Source of the DNA: Inonotus obliquus
Lineage: Eukaryota; Basidiomycota; Agaricomycetes; Hymenochaetales; Hymenochaetaceae
Assembly (NCBI GenBank): GCA_032164295.1
Contig: JAJHTX010000001.1
Coordinates: forward strand, 496,001-560,000
Direction of reading: 5' to 3'
DNA: 64,000 nt
Shown: positions 21,213-35,574 of the stretch, one piece after another
Layout of the letters: each line of letters begins with the position of its first letter
Position numbering within the stretch: position 1 is the stretch's first letter
Program-made: the position numbers and the translations under genes
The notes under the pieces: generated by a model
What the model was told of the DNA's origin: nothing
What the model saw: the letters and a program-made list of their open reading frames with translations, nothing else
Databases searched by the model: none

Positions 21213-22273
21213 TTAACAGCTGAAGACCGGTGGACCTATTGCCACTGATAAGCAACATGATATATCTGAGAATAGAATGTACGTACCAGGAATCGTGTAA
21301 CCCGGAATGTCATTGTATATGTTGATGAGAATACCAGGATCATTGCTGCTGTACAGGCCAGGGATGGACACAGTTGCAGGTGAAGCATTACCGTCTCCGG
21401 TAACATTCAACTGAGCACATTCCATCTATTGAGATTGCATCAAAACGCCAAGACGTAAGTAAGCCGACCTCAAATATCATTGAACGTGTATTATTACTCA
21501 CGTAGAACTGAGCACCAGAAGGCGCATAGGCAGAATGCAAAGCGATGATTTCGTGTCGAAGAAGGTACTGGCCGGAAGGAATACATGAGGGGAGGGTAAA
21601 CGTGACCTTGCCGGCATTATCAATCATACGGTCGACTCCCCACAGTCCAGAAGAGTCCAAACCATCCTCGAATATCTTGAACCATTGAAGTCCTAATACG
21701 TCTCGCGTTGTCGCATCAGGGACTCTAGCACTGTGGTGATATTCAGCAAAAACCAACGCACATGGAGTCAAACAAACAAGAACTTGAGAACTTCTCATAA
21801 ACTGAGACGTACAGGTAAGTAATAGTTGGACCCTTATGACTTTTAGCTATCGGTTCGTCCGGGTCGATTCCAGCTAGCTCCGCACTAGTGAGGGTATGAT
21901 GCCATTCCGCAGTGATCTGGGCTCCAGCCTGGACCGGTATCACTACATCCGAATACTGAACAATAGGGTTAGGTCCTCCGTTGCAGATTAGGTCATTCGA
22001 ATTGACGTCCGTAATAGGCTGGGCAATTCGTTAGTTACTACACTGAAAATACCATTACCGACGAGATTCAAGACTACGCACACCGTTAATTGTTGGTGTT
22101 CGGAGACCGACAAGCTGACCTTGGTCGACACCATTGACATGGACTTTCTATACTCATAACCGTCAAGTAAATGATGCAGTCGGAACAGAAAGAAGACAAA
22201 CTTGGAAGATAGTGTGTCCTGATGCTGAGCCAATCAGGAAAGCAAGAGCAGCTACGAAAGCCGTCGATTTCAT
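21213..22273 (-). CDS. AA9 lytic polysaccharide monooxygenase, tandem copy 1
   Basis: Minus-strand exons 22202-22273, 22082-22147, 21813-22018, 21502-21730, 21287-21425 and 21213-21235 give 244 residues. A 19-residue signal peptide ends ASG, leaving His as the mature N-terminus, the first arm of the copper histidine brace. The second copper His is in SHKGP, and the axial Tyr in AQFYMECAQL; PGTY-type ends are replaced by a short PPVFSC terminus. Six exons match copy 2 in phase, four with identical length (72, 66, 229, 139) and the last also 23 nt. AA9 enzymes are secreted, use copper and an electron donor to cleave cellulose or hemicellulose chains by oxidation, and mark plant-biomass decay. 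There is no CBM1 module or GPI site, so it is a single-domain enzyme. Confidence 0.92.
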
Positions 22274-22317
22274 GGTGAACGAGCTATGCGGGAATTTGTG
22301 AAGATGTATATGGCCTT

Positions 22318-22323
22318 CTTATA
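22318..22323 (-). promoter_or_regulatory. TATA-like box of AA9 copy 1
   Basis: Reads TATAAG on the minus strand about 45 nt upstream of ATG 22273, a plausible core promoter element. Confidence 0.4.
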
Positions 22324-22328
22324 TTTCA

Positions 22329-23053
22329 TTCACCCAACATCCCCAAACCAGGGCGCGAGTTTGTCGGAAGGTAACTGCATCCCATTTCCCCTCGTCCCGA
22401 TGCATAATACAATCACTGATTGATTACTAGCGATAATAGGGCGGTAGAGCCTCGACTATCACTCGAAGCGCCATGCCGTGGTCTGGCAGGCCGACGAAGC
22501 GAGAATTATTCTGAGATTCTCCGGCGAGGGAAGTGAGCATCACCAAGTCAATCTCTCATGATTACTCTGACTGAACTTGCCAAGCCTTCGCGAGACAAGA
22601 CTTATGGATATTTTCCAGTCCGTTGGTGTATTATCTCGCTTCTCGAGCAGTCGTCCGTTGGGAGACCTTGTGGCGCCTGTCATAATACATCCAATTGGGA
22701 TCCGGAGGATTGAGTTCAAACTGATCCTGAGTGCTATGCGCTGCGTATCTTGGTTGTTTTTCATGAAGGTTGGTAGATAGGATCACTAATGACCAGTTGC
22801 ACATCAGACTCAGATTCAGAAGGTCGGCGAGCTTCTCGGTAGAACAGCGGAAAACATCAGCGAGATCTACTGTGAAGAAGCGCAGTTAGCCAAATGCATC
22901 CGAGAATCAAGCGTGCCATGGGTAAGACGACCGTGCACCTAGTCAGAACAAAGTAGCCACAGATCAAACGGGTCTTATTGAGACACAGCAATCAAACCTT
23001 TCGATTTATTGATGTCGCTTCTTCTTCTTTTACAAGCGGCTTGACACCGTATA
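22329..23053. other. Gap between the two AA9 genes
   Basis: Upstream region of copy 1 and 3' flank of copy 2. Short overlapping ORFs around 22540-22780 are antisense to each other and lack motifs. Confidence 0.55.
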
Positions 23054-24083
23054 TTAGCACGTAAAGACCTCAGGACCTATGAGTCTCGGTCAGCAAACAT
23101 AATAGGACCAGGAAGTATCACGACATACCAGGAATCGTGTAGCCCGCGAGATCTTGGTAAATGTTGATGCTGATACCGGGGTCAGAGCCAGCGTATGCAC
23201 CAGGGAAGGAGACAGTGGCAGGGGATGTGCTACCACCACCTGTGATCTCTAGCTGAGCACATTCCATCTATTACACGCAAAACAGTAAGTTGTAGGCGGA
23301 TGCCACTACGAATTAAGGAACACCCACGTAGAACTGTGCACCAGGGTACGATGACGCAGCATGCAACGCAATGATTTCATGTCGAAGCAGGTACTGGCCA
23401 GCAGGGATGCATGAAGGTAAGTTGAAGGTGACCTTCCCTTGGTTTGCAATCAAGCGGTCAACTGCCCACTGTCCCGACGAATCCAGACCGTCCTCGTGAA
23501 TCTTGAACCATTTAAGGCCGGTAACGTCGCTCTGCGTCGCATCAGGAATTTGAGCACTGCCATTGTACCACGTAGCGGAACGATCAGTCAGATTTACGCG
23601 TGTTGATTTTATAGGTAGGTTAATCGACACTCACAGGTAGGTAATGATTGGACCCTTGTGGCTCGAGTCAATTGGATCTGCAGGGTCGTTCGTGCCCGCA
23701 CTGTCAAGCGTATGATGCCACTCCGCGGTAATTTGACCGCCAGCGGGAGCTGAAATCACTACGTCAGAGATGTGCGTGAGAGGATTCGGCCCTCCGTTGC
23801 AGATGATGTCGTTGGATGTCACGTCGGTGATGGGCTGAATATAGGTAAGTAAGTTCAACACATTCAATCATTATGCTTAGGTGACATACTCCATCGTAAT
23901 CTGGAGCCCGAATGCCAGCGAGTTGGCCTTGGTCGGCACCATTGACGTAGACTTTCTGTGAGCAACTTTGTTTAGACATAGGACACGTAAAGAACAGAGA
24001 AACATACACACCTGGAAAATAGTGTGTGCTGACACAGAGCTAGCCAAGAGAGCGAGAGTGGCGGCAATAGTTGACAATTTCAT
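23054..24083 (-). CDS. AA9 lytic polysaccharide monooxygenase, tandem copy 2
   Basis: Minus-strand exons 24012-24083, 23890-23955, 23635-23834, 23328-23556, 23129-23267 and 23054-23076 give 242 residues. Signal peptide of 19 residues ending VSA, then mature His1 in HTIFQ; second copper His in SHKGP; axial Tyr in GAQFYMECAQL; C-terminus PGPEVFTC. The protein is very similar to copy 1 over its whole length (for example [12 protein letters not shown] in both), and all five introns are in the same phase, so the pair arose by tandem duplication. Main differences lie in the loop before SHKGP, two residues shorter here, which in AA9 enzymes borders the substrate surface. Secreted, copper-dependent oxidation of plant polysaccharides is the expected role. 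Confidence 0.92.
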
Positions 24084-24147
24084 GACGAGAACTCGCAGTC
24101 CACAAGACAGGATTCTTGGCTCTTGGCCTGACCAGACAATTTCACCT

Positions 24148-24154
24148 ATTTATA
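24148..24154 (-). promoter_or_regulatory. TATA box of AA9 copy 2
   Basis: Reads TATAAAT on the minus strand about 65 nt upstream of ATG 24083; fits a strongly regulated secreted-enzyme promoter. Confidence 0.5.
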
Positions 24155-26972
<2,818 letters not shown>

Positions 26973-27934
26973 AAGTGTATCCATAGAATTGAAAAAGGTG
27001 CGAATGTCGGACAGTGGACTGCAATAAATAACGGAATCGGCGCAAGGAACAGCGGACGCAACTGTAGCCAAAGGGGCTTGTACCTGCGGAGCCGCGGTGT
27101 TTTATTTCTTTTTTTCCGGCTGGTATCATTGCTACATAGAAGGCGGCCATGAGTAAAATGTGTTGCTAAGTCGCGAAGATCGACGTGTCGGCTGATTTGT
27201 TCGGCTGAAGGTCGGATTGACAGCACAGTAAGACAAGGGAGGAGGAGGATATACAAAGCACATACGCCAGCAAAGTGAGATGGATAAGTAGAGGTGAGGT
27301 GGACGTGTTAGTGTTATTGTCTGATTATAGAACAAGAAAGCGGTGGTGCAAGTAACCAACGGACAGACGCAAGTGGAACGCATGCCAAGTGTGGCAACGG
27401 TGTGTAGATGGAGGTCAATATTAACGGTTGTCCTTTAGTCGGCTTCTGCTCTGCTCGCCTGATGGTATCGACCACCACCAGGGTTGTTTCCGCAGCCCTC
27501 CTCTTTCTGCCGCAATTAGTACTAAAGTCCTCTCTCGCTTCGCCACATTCCACTTTTATTTACCTCTCCTACCCCCGTTTATTCTTCCTCCTATATCTCT
27601 GCTTCACTTCTTTCGCTTTCCATTTCCCTCCTCTTTCACCTTTGATTTCGTCCTCCTCCTCGGCTAGTTCTGAGTCAACTCTTCTTGCTCTTGTACTCTC
27701 ATTTCAATTCTAAATTTAATACGCACAAGGCCATCACTTCCACAAGAACTGAACACACTCACACGCACGTCCACCTAGACACACCCGCATATTCACACGA
27801 CTAATCGCACCGATCAGAAGTACCTAGCATTGATATTGGCGCTGGGCGTCGTTGTTGTTCAACGTAATTCTATTGTGTTATCTCCCCTCACAACCGCAAC
27901 GCGGGTATAACTATCCAACCAAGCCAAGAGGAAA
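26973..27934. other. LYS1 3' flank and long 5' flank of next gene
   Basis: The right part (27480-27720) is strongly pyrimidine-rich on the plus strand, typical of fungal promoters and long 5' UTRs. ORFs on both strands here are low-complexity artefacts. Confidence 0.55.
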
Positions 27935-29466
27935 ATGTCCACCACCACCACATTTTCCTCCCCAGTCCTTCCTGTGATTGAAATCTCGCCCGCGCCCCCG
28001 GAGGAGCCGCAGCCCGAGCCCTTCTCGCCCTTTTCGCCCGTCACGCCCGGTTACAGCAGGGAAATGGACGCTGACGAGACGTACAGGTCGTCACTGCTGA
28101 CGCCGCCGGTGCAGAGCTGGTCACTCTCACCGCTCCGTCCGCTGAGCGAGCGGAGGCTATCGACGAAGCCAAAGGGTCAGGGTCTCAAGGATGAAGAATT
28201 TCAGGCGCTCCTCCGTGTGTCCAAAGAGCGCAGCACGATTGCGGCGTCGAGGAAGCAAGATTTGCGCAAGGAAGTGGCATTGAAGGCACACAAGAACAAA
28301 CAGCGTATGTGGCATTCACTTATTTCCTTTTATTGACATTCAGTCTCAATTAAAATGTACGCTCAGTCGAACGTCGGGCTCTCTTCTTGAGCAAGATTGG
28401 TGCTCCGCCTTCACCTACGGCAACTCAGCTTCCAAAGACGCCACCAGACTCCCCAGCGATCTTTCACTATTCGCTTCCGTCGCCGGGACTCTGTTCTCCA
28501 CTAGCGCTCTTCGAGAAGCTCGGTCTTGACGACCAGGATCCTGAAGAACGTGGTGTAAGAAAAGTGTGGGTTGAACAGGTCGATTTTCGTCTGGCTAAGC
28601 AACATGTCGACCCAGAGCCGGAAGAGTTCCCAGCACCCGTGCGATTTGAGACGCCAAGTATCGTCCTGACGACGCCAGAGAGTGATCTACCTCGAACGCG
28701 ACAGCATCAGAAGGGTCACGCCCGGAAAAGGTCGATTCCTTCGTTGGAACAGATCACTGAGCGGTATTCAGCACAGGTGGACACCGCAGCGCCGACACCG
28801 ACGAGACCGCGTGCGCCACTGCCCGCGTTCCTCAATGCACGAAGGCGAACTCCGAGTCCGCCCTTACCAACGGAAGTGCCTAAGGTGACAGTAACTGGAC
28901 CGGAGGAAACGGTTGTTCGACCACGCCTTGCATGTACAGGACGCATCCGGTTCCCATCTCGTTCGCCTTCACCACCTTCGCCATCGGAATCGTCTGTGGA
29001 GACGTTAAAGCCTCTCCCAGCTCTGCCCGTTGAAGCAGTCGCACAGGAGACTACTCGAAGACGGGCTAACGCGCTTCCGTCGTTGCCTTCGTCGTTCGTG
29101 CCGGTTCCTCCTTCACCTACTTCAAAGCCGGCATGTCGCGCTTCGTTGGAAATCAGAACTATGCATGTTCCACGTACAGAGACTAACAGCCCAGATCGTC
29201 CGCGACTTACCGAAGCGAACTTACTCGCACTCAACTCACGTGCGAAGACTGCACGGGAGATGCTCAGTACCATTCGACGACGAACGACGGTAATATCGTA
29301 CGGACATTTATGCCAGCCTCTTCCTAGTACACCTCCTGCTTGGCTTGCTGCGTGGGACGTCGAGAATGAGAAGCACAGAAGGAGACATAGTGCGCCTGCA
29401 GACTTACCCAAAGTTGGAAGGACAGGTTTCATGCATCCCGTCCTCGCTCAACCAGGTGGTTTCTAA
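27935..29466 (+). CDS. Proline/serine-rich disordered protein, unknown function
   Basis: Exons 27935-28304 and 28367-29466 give 489 residues. ATG 27935 has A at -3. The N-terminal 70 residues are Pro-rich, then a basic helical block (DEEFQALLRVSKERSTIAASRKQDLRKEVALKAHKNKQ) crosses the intron into ERRALFLSKI and PPDSPAIFHYSLPSPGLCSPLALFEKL. The helix and the PAIFHYSLPSPG block look like conserved cores; the rest is Pro/Ser/Arg-rich and probably unfolded, with many SP sites that kinases could use. I believe such a protein is conserved among basidiomycetes but know no function. A long antisense ORF (28716-29432) is a codon-bias shadow. Confidence 0.75.
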
Positions 29467-30328
29467 GTCTGATTGGATCGATACTCTGCTAGTCTCCTCG
29501 TTGGGCTCATTCGTTCGCGATTTATTTGTTTCGTCTCGTCTCGTGCTTCTCGTTGGCTCGTTCCGTTTCCTTTTTATTCGCGGCATTTGGCAGAAGGGAC
29601 CATTTATCTTTATCATTTCCAACGCGATCACCAACCACCAAATATTCACTTATCCCAGGACTGGGGAGAAAGTGATTAAAGGGGACTGACTTATCGTGTT
29701 CATTCTCTGACTCCAGCATTTCGCTTTCCACTCCACTTTCGCGTTCGCATTCGCACTTTTTCTTCTTCGCGTGCGTTGCGATTACGTGGTGTCCATACAC
29801 ACACTCGTTACTCCGAATACTGTGTACCTATCTTTTTCGTCCGTGCTGTGTCGTGTAGATTTCTCTCGATGCGCCTGGTCGTATCAATCTCTATCTTTTT
29901 TGGGCTGGCCCAGTGTTACACTACCACCCATCACAACCATCACAACTGCTTAACATCAACTCCACTGCTATCACTAGCGTCGCTATCGTTATCTGCTACC
30001 AGCGTTACCTTCGCGTTTACCTTCTTTACTTTCCTTTTCTTCTTTACTTTACATCTTTTCTTACTTAGATTCTCCTCCTCTCATTCACATTGTTTTGTTA
30101 AGTAGCAGATCATATTCACTCGAGTTAAAAATCAGAATGAAAAGTTTGAAACCCAAAAGTTGTGTCCTAGCTCGTCATTCTGATTGAGGATGAAGAGTGA
30201 TGTTCAGAGCAAAGCATCTGCGTTCGCTTCTAAGCCACCTTATCTATTACTAGTACAATATTGTCCATCACTTCACTGTCAATATCCCCCAGGGATAACT
30301 CTACCTTCCGAAAGCACCGGAATTCGGT
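29467..30328. other. Gap between convergent genes
   Basis: 3' flanks only. The stretch 29700-30100 is T/C-rich with short CA-rich repeats (near 29930-29945); no gene seen. Confidence 0.55.
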
Positions 30329-31458
30329 TTACTTGGCATTAAAGAGTCCCGGAACTTTGCCGCTCAAAGCAATCCTTTCTGCTTCCACTTTCTCCCACAC
30401 ACCTTTAATCGACGGGACGAGAATGTTAAAGTCGCCGCGCTGCAGACCCTCCATGGCATATTTGACAAATTCATCCAGGGGCATCCAGTGCTTGGAGAGC
30501 ATTTCCGTAGTGCCCTGCTCTGTAGATAGACACGTCAGTATTCGTCGTAGTGAACTAATCCGAAGATGGGGCACTTACGATCGTGGAGTTCAGATTCCAC
30601 TAGCCTAGAGATGCAAAGAGTCAGAGACTAGTGGCTGTACGGAGTTGGATACTCACGGAGGCAAGATCTCCATAATGTGGACGTTTGTGTCCTTGAGCGA
30701 GTTTTGCAATGAAATACTTAAGCTATGCAGAGCGGCTTTCGTAGCACAATAGTTAGAGACCGTCGTCATTGGCACCATTGCGAGCCCTGATGTAATTGGA
30801 ACGAAGAACGTTGGCCGACCTCCGGACTACAATATAGTTAACAATATATGCGCATATAGTCAATGAGTCTTAGTAAATAAGAAGAACGTATGTAAGATGC
30901 GGCCTTTACTTACGCTCAATTTGAGGAAGTGGGGCAGGAAGAACTTGATCAAAGCTAGCACTGCGAGATAGTTCGTATTGACTTCGTCGAACAGAGCTGA
31001 GAGCAACATCAGTATCCCAGTTGGAAGTTTGCCTGGTATAGAACGTCAAAAGGAACCACCGACCATCGATATCAATCTTTTCGGGTTCCTTAAACTCTGC
31101 GGCACGCTGGACCCCAGCAGAGAACACGATAGTGTCAAGCTTGAATCCACAGTCAGTTAATTCGTCGAACACAAGTCCTGTGCCACCCAATTAGAACATG
31201 ACCGACCTCTGGATACTTGCGAACAATATCGTCTGCGAAGCCTTTGAGCGCCTCTTTTCCAGCAGATAGGTCGATCTGTACAGCTTCGATGCGTCCTTCC
31301 CCTTTCTTAACGAGTTCGTCGAGCCGTTCCTTGCGACGACCAGCGACAATGATCGTAGGCTTCGTCGGTAACGCGTGGATGGCGAGTGCGAGTGCACGAC
31401 CTATTCCTGCAGTCGCCCCAATGACAAGGACATACCTGCTGTCGTTTATACCCGGCAT
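30329..31458 (-). CDS. Short-chain dehydrogenase/reductase
   Basis: Minus-strand exons 31207-31458, 31064-31139, 30914-30996, 30657-30826, 30579-30604 and 30329-30519 give 265 residues, a normal classical SDR size. The cofactor motif GATAGIG is at residues 14-20; AGRRKERL follows beta-2, and Arg at that place often selects NADP(H). SAGVQ stands for the NAG motif, the catalytic Ser is near residue 150 (ITSGLA), and Tyr163 and Lys167 form YCATK. The C-terminal part (ILPPLVESEL) fits the PG motif region. The layout resembles fungal DltE/YqjQ-like SDRs acting on unknown carbonyl or alcohol substrates. ATG 31458 is the first Met in frame. Confidence 0.88.
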
Positions 31459-31996
31459 AGTAGTTACTGAATGAGTGGCACTGGGGTACGTTTGCAAGTC
31501 ACTCGGCGAGGAAGAAATAAGTTACAGGCAGCTTGTAGCCACGCCGCTCGCGATTATACCTCGAAGGATTGGTTACAGGAAATTTTCTGTGAGTGATAAG
31601 CTGAGTGAAGTGGTGTACTTTTGCAAGGTCGGGGATTATGGGAAACTGAACTTGTGCTTGACAGATGTTATTTCCCTACCGGAAGAAGTTATTTGTGTCT
31701 TATGTTATCAACGTGGACCGGTCCGGGATGCTCACGGGCCGAATATGTATATCTATGTAACTGCACTGGTAAACATTGAGAAGCTTCCGAGGTCCAATGC
31801 ACGGTTCAGGCAAGCAGAGGTCATCCGTGTCTGGCTCGAGTTAGCTCAATAGCTCAATGGTTATGATTTCGAGGAGCTCAGAGCACTGAAGGCCCTGAAC
31901 TGAACTGAGGATGGTAGTTACGTAACATTGCACAATCGTCCCGTACGATCGGCGCCATGGCAGCTCACACCCGCTCATCCTACCCAGGACTAAGAA
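31459..31996. other. Shared promoter region of divergent genes
   Basis: Between the SDR and the TPR gene. A plus-strand ORF of 125 codons (31475-31852) is open but has no motif and its upstream end overlaps the SDR promoter; I treat it as chance. Confidence 0.5.
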
Positions 31997-33071
31997 ATGG
32001 CAGCAGCAGAAACCTCAATAGCTTCATCCGAGCCGACTCCTTTGGGAAAGGGCGGCGAAGACGCTGCGGTAGTGTGCGACGAACCAGCTGAAGGTAGCGA
32101 AGAGTTTGTCAGAGTAAGTTGAGACTGCGCCCTCCCACACCGACCCGCCGACTTATGAACAACTAGAATTGCATCGAAGCGGCTACTGAGCTTAAGCAAG
32201 AAGCTACCGAACATTTTCGTGGTAAGAATTGGAACCAAGCTCTTGCTTCCTATTCTGTGGCACTCGGCAGGCTACCAAAGCGTGTCAAGGAGCCCGAGCC
32301 CTACGAAGCAGCTCCAGAACCTAACGTCCCTGAGGAGGAAGATGGTGATAGAAAGGAGGACAAGGAGGATGAAAGCGATGAGAAAAAACCGGAACGTCCG
32401 CAATTGACGGGTATTGAGCTTGAATTTGCGAAGCTACGTGCTGTTCTCAACGCGAATATTGGGGCGTGCCATGTGAAGCTGGTGAGCTCATCGTGAATAC
32501 TTATTAGACTGCGGCATCTAACGGCTTCAATCAGGAAGAGTATAAAGAAGCGGTGACGGCCTGTACTGAAGGTGGGTGGTGTAGATGTAGATGAGGGATA
32601 CAATATGCTGAACACAAGGACTAGCACTCGCTGATGATCCAAATTACATCAAGGCTTTACAACGACGCGCGTCGTGCAATGAGAAAATAGGTTCATGGTC
32701 CTCTTTAGCCAGCGCTCAGGAAGGTAAGGAAATCAAACACTTTGCCAAAGAAACTCTAATTAAATCAACTGGTATCTAGATTACAACACGCTCCTCAAGC
32801 TGCTTCCACCCGATTCACCACAAGTCAGACAAATAAAACGCGCATTAGAGGTCCTCAAACCTCACATAGAAGAAGCACAGAAGCGAGAGACGGCTGAGGT
32901 GCTTGGTAAACTGAAGGATATGGGGAATAGTATCCTTGGTGAGTGTATCGCCTCCTGTTACTATAGTCGCCTTTTGCTAAAAGCCCGTCAGGCAAGTTTG
33001 GGCTATCGACAGACAACTTCAAATTCGATCCGAATGGTCAGGGCGGCTACTCTATGAATTTCGTGAGATGA
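31997..33071 (+). CDS. TPR protein, TTC1-like
   Basis: Exons 31997-32113, 32167-32481, 32535-32571, 32625-32723, 32780-32938 and 32992-33071 give 268 residues. Three TPR units are visible: LKQEATEHFRGKNWNQALASYSVAL, LRAVLNANIGACHVKLEEYKEAV followed by CTEALADDPNYIKALQRRA, and a last one running into DYNTLLKLLPPDSPQV. A Glu/Asp/Lys-rich linker splits the first and second unit. The C-terminus (GNSILGKFGLSTDNFKF...GGYSMNF) is the hallmark of the TTC1 group, whose members bind Hsp90/Ras-type partners and act as cochaperone-like adaptors. This gene and IMP1 face each other with only 100 bp between stop codons. Confidence 0.88.
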
Positions 33072-33171
33072 TGAGGGTTACTGCGCCTTCCGTAGATCTA
33101 GCATTGTACATTAGCCCCAACGCCATCATGTATCACGAGTCAATTTGCATACCACCCAGCTTAATATCAAT

Positions 33172-33848
33172 TCAAACTTCTTCAAGTACAGTGGCATTAG
33201 GTCGGAAGATAGTTCTTGTTTTCCATGGGTATATCTGTAATGTAACTGTAAGCCGACAACAGCATGGAGATGACGCGAAAAACCTGGTACCCTTGCAATT
33301 ACTCGCGAGCGCACCAACGCAATTGGCACAGGGCCATATTCTCTAGAATCACGCGAAGCGGCGGCATTGTCTCCCGCAATCCAGATATGACCAGGTGGAA
33401 TGATGACATGTTCCTTTGACTTTGCATCTGTTCCACTTGGGTCGACACATACAACATCTCCCGGTAGACCAATAACGCGTTTGCAGATTTGACCATTTGG
33501 CATTCGAGGTGAATCGAGAACGACAATCTCACCACGGGTCAGTGGTTTACCTAGACGAACGGATAGTGCTTCCTCAATTATCCATTCTGTTGAGGTAGAG
33601 AATGTTGGGAGCATCGAAGGGCCATATACCTATCGGCTTGTCAATATGAAAATAGACAAAGATATGAAAGGAGAAGAGGCATACCATACGAGGTCCAGCT
33701 ATGTAAGTTGCGAATAAGTGGTACCCGCAATAAATCTACAAAAAGATATGTCAAGACAACTGGAAATTGTACAGATGATGGTTTTGCTTACTTTTACTGG
33801 TGCGACTAGCCATGCTGACCATTTCTTGGCCACACTCCAAGATATCAT
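33172..33848 (-). CDS. IMP1: Mitochondrial inner membrane signal peptidase subunit 1
   Basis: Minus-strand exons 33792-33848, 33685-33735, 33291-33629 and 33172-33234 give 169 residues. One TM segment or amphipathic N-terminus (residues 5-35) is followed by the type I signal peptidase boxes: box B GPSMLPTF with nucleophile Ser41, box D KRVIGLPGD with general base Lys86, and box E GDNAAASRDSREYGPV. The Ser/Lys dyad and the short length fit IMP1/IMP2, which trim intermembrane-space sorting signals; NxxxSxDSREYGPV and KRV favour IMP1. The last intron uses GTACCA at 33290; splicing it yields IARIYPWKT, matching the family end, while read-through also stays open for longer, so this choice is inference. 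Confidence 0.87.
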
Positions 33849-34142
33849 TCAAACTCAAGTGACTCAGGCCGGATGGGAAATGGGATGGTGACAACTCATT
33901 CAGTGAGCATCGGTAAAATCTCGGAGAAAACTAAGAGCTTTGTCAGCATCGTCTAGCTGTGAGTCAATTTCGTTTGGAACGGACGAGAATCCACACATAG
34001 TAAGGTGCGTTTTGTCATACTTGGTGCCTAGCTGCTGGTGTCCTTATCTGTGCACCAGGCATGCGTACAGTGCTCTCTATATAACGACCAGGAATGTAAA
34101 CTTTCGCTGCAGAACATCGGCAACGTTCCGCCTACTCTCGCG
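33849..34142. other. Upstream region of IMP1 and DUF6593 gene A
   Basis: Short divergent promoter region. On the right it holds TATATAA at 34078-34084, 59 nt before ATG 34143, the likely TATA box of DUF6593 gene A. Confidence 0.5.
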
Positions 34143-34854
34143 ATGTCTCTACCTACCCTCTCCTATGGTTCGAAATGTCTTCCTCGGCTGGACGTATCCT
34201 CCTGGGAAAGACTTGAACTCACGTCCTCAGACCCCTGTCGAACAGAGATTCTCGATGATAACGATCCGGCAAACGTCGTATATAGGGTGACAACAGACGA
34301 GTCGGGGAGAGCTACTGTGACGATATTCACTAACCAATGGAACGATACAATTGCTTCTCTCGAATGGCATCACTACTTCAGCGATAAACTGAGCTTATGG
34401 GATGGACCGAAGCGAAACGTCGGCGCGTGGCTGAAATATAAAGGGACACTGTTGCTGAGACGGTATGTTTATCTCAGGAGTGACACTTCGATATTATGCG
34501 TCCTAATTACTCTTCTACCTAAGAGGAGCGTATTTCTCTGACGATGAGAGGCGTACATACACGTGGACGAACTTCGAAGTCGGCCAATCTGCATCATTAC
34601 AAGTAAGTACTCGATTTCTTTGCTATTTGCTTTACATTTTGTCTGACCCTGATTAGCTCCATGCAGAAAATGACCCCACTCCAATAGCGTTATTTCTCTT
34701 GCCAAAAGGCAGTCCGTATGCCAATTACTTCGAGCCAGCAGCAATTCTCTACTCAGCGCGCGCCAGTGAGGTCCGAGATGAGGTGGTTTTGTCTGCTCTC
34801 TTGCTAGAGAGGACACGCAGGCTTTCGGAGAGGGACTATGTTTTCGAATTGTAG
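34143..34854 (+). CDS. DUF6593-type protein, tandem copy A
   Basis: Exons 34143-34462, 34524-34602 and 34657-34854 give 198 residues. The protein is soluble, beta-rich in look, with LTSSDPCRTEILDDNDPANVVYRVTTDESG near the N-terminus, a TIASLEWHHY core, a Thr/Tyr/Trp motif RRTYTWTNF after the first intron, PIALFLLPKG and a last helix with DEVVLSALLLER. These marks agree with the basidiomycete family DUF6593, which has no known biochemical role and often occurs in tandem arrays. ATG 34143 was preferred to an upstream in-frame ATG at 34038 because a TATATAA box lies between them. Confidence 0.7.
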
Positions 34855-35531
34855 TATGATTGCTTAGGAATCTCTGCATAATTTTTTTGTGCGTACCATA
34901 AGTTTATATCTTCGAGCGGGACTGAATATTCAATCTATACTCACATCTCGACTCGGGCGTTCTGAATCTCCGAGATCTGTTCACATAGTGCAATGACGGA
35001 CGGGTAATCACATCAGCGGTCTGATACACTGTCTTCGTTACCTGTCCAGCAAAGCTCTGGCGATATCACCATCGTTGTCTTGGGATTCGCGCTCATCACC
35101 GCTGGTATATGGCTTGGTTGCGGGAGTCTCAGCGTCGCGCGCCCCAAAACCGTCGCATTTCGGTGAATACTCTCGGCTTGTCAGTTATGGTTATCATTGC
35201 CAGTGGTCTTTGGCGACAATAGTTTCCTTGTACTACGGAACCATCGAGCTATCGCTGGGGAACCATCTCAATTCCTCGCTTGGTCTATTTTCGCACATGA
35301 GACACCTTGAAATGTGTCTGGGAGGAAATATGCAAACCTTCTTGATGTATCAGGCTACGGATGATACCAACGCCATGTTTCATATTCTGCTTCCGGTTTA
35401 AACAGCTCTTCGCCAGTCTTCAGCCTGCTTATACAGAAAGTCTACTTCATATAGTCAGAAGATACTGCGGAGATTATTGATGAGCCTATACAACATGTTC
35501 CGGCCAACAAGTGCACCGCCGAAGTCGATGC
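34855..35531. other. Gap between the two DUF6593 genes
   Basis: No gene seen. ORF 35075-35401 has no family marks and no similarity to its neighbours that I can see. Confidence 0.5.
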
Positions 35532-35537
35532 TATAAA
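35532..35537 (+). promoter_or_regulatory. TATA box of DUF6593 gene B
   Basis: TATAAA 43 nt upstream of ATG 35575. Confidence 0.5.
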
Positions 35538-35574
35538 GCTAACGTATACGACAGTTCAGATACATATCATTACC

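Noticed and set aside
28716..29432. Antisense ORF of 238 codons
   Set aside because: Exactly opposite the coding exon of the disordered protein; a codon-bias shadow.
31475..31852. Plus-strand ORF of 125 codons
   Set aside because: Sits in the shared promoter of SDR and TPR genes, overlaps the SDR 5' region and shows no family text.
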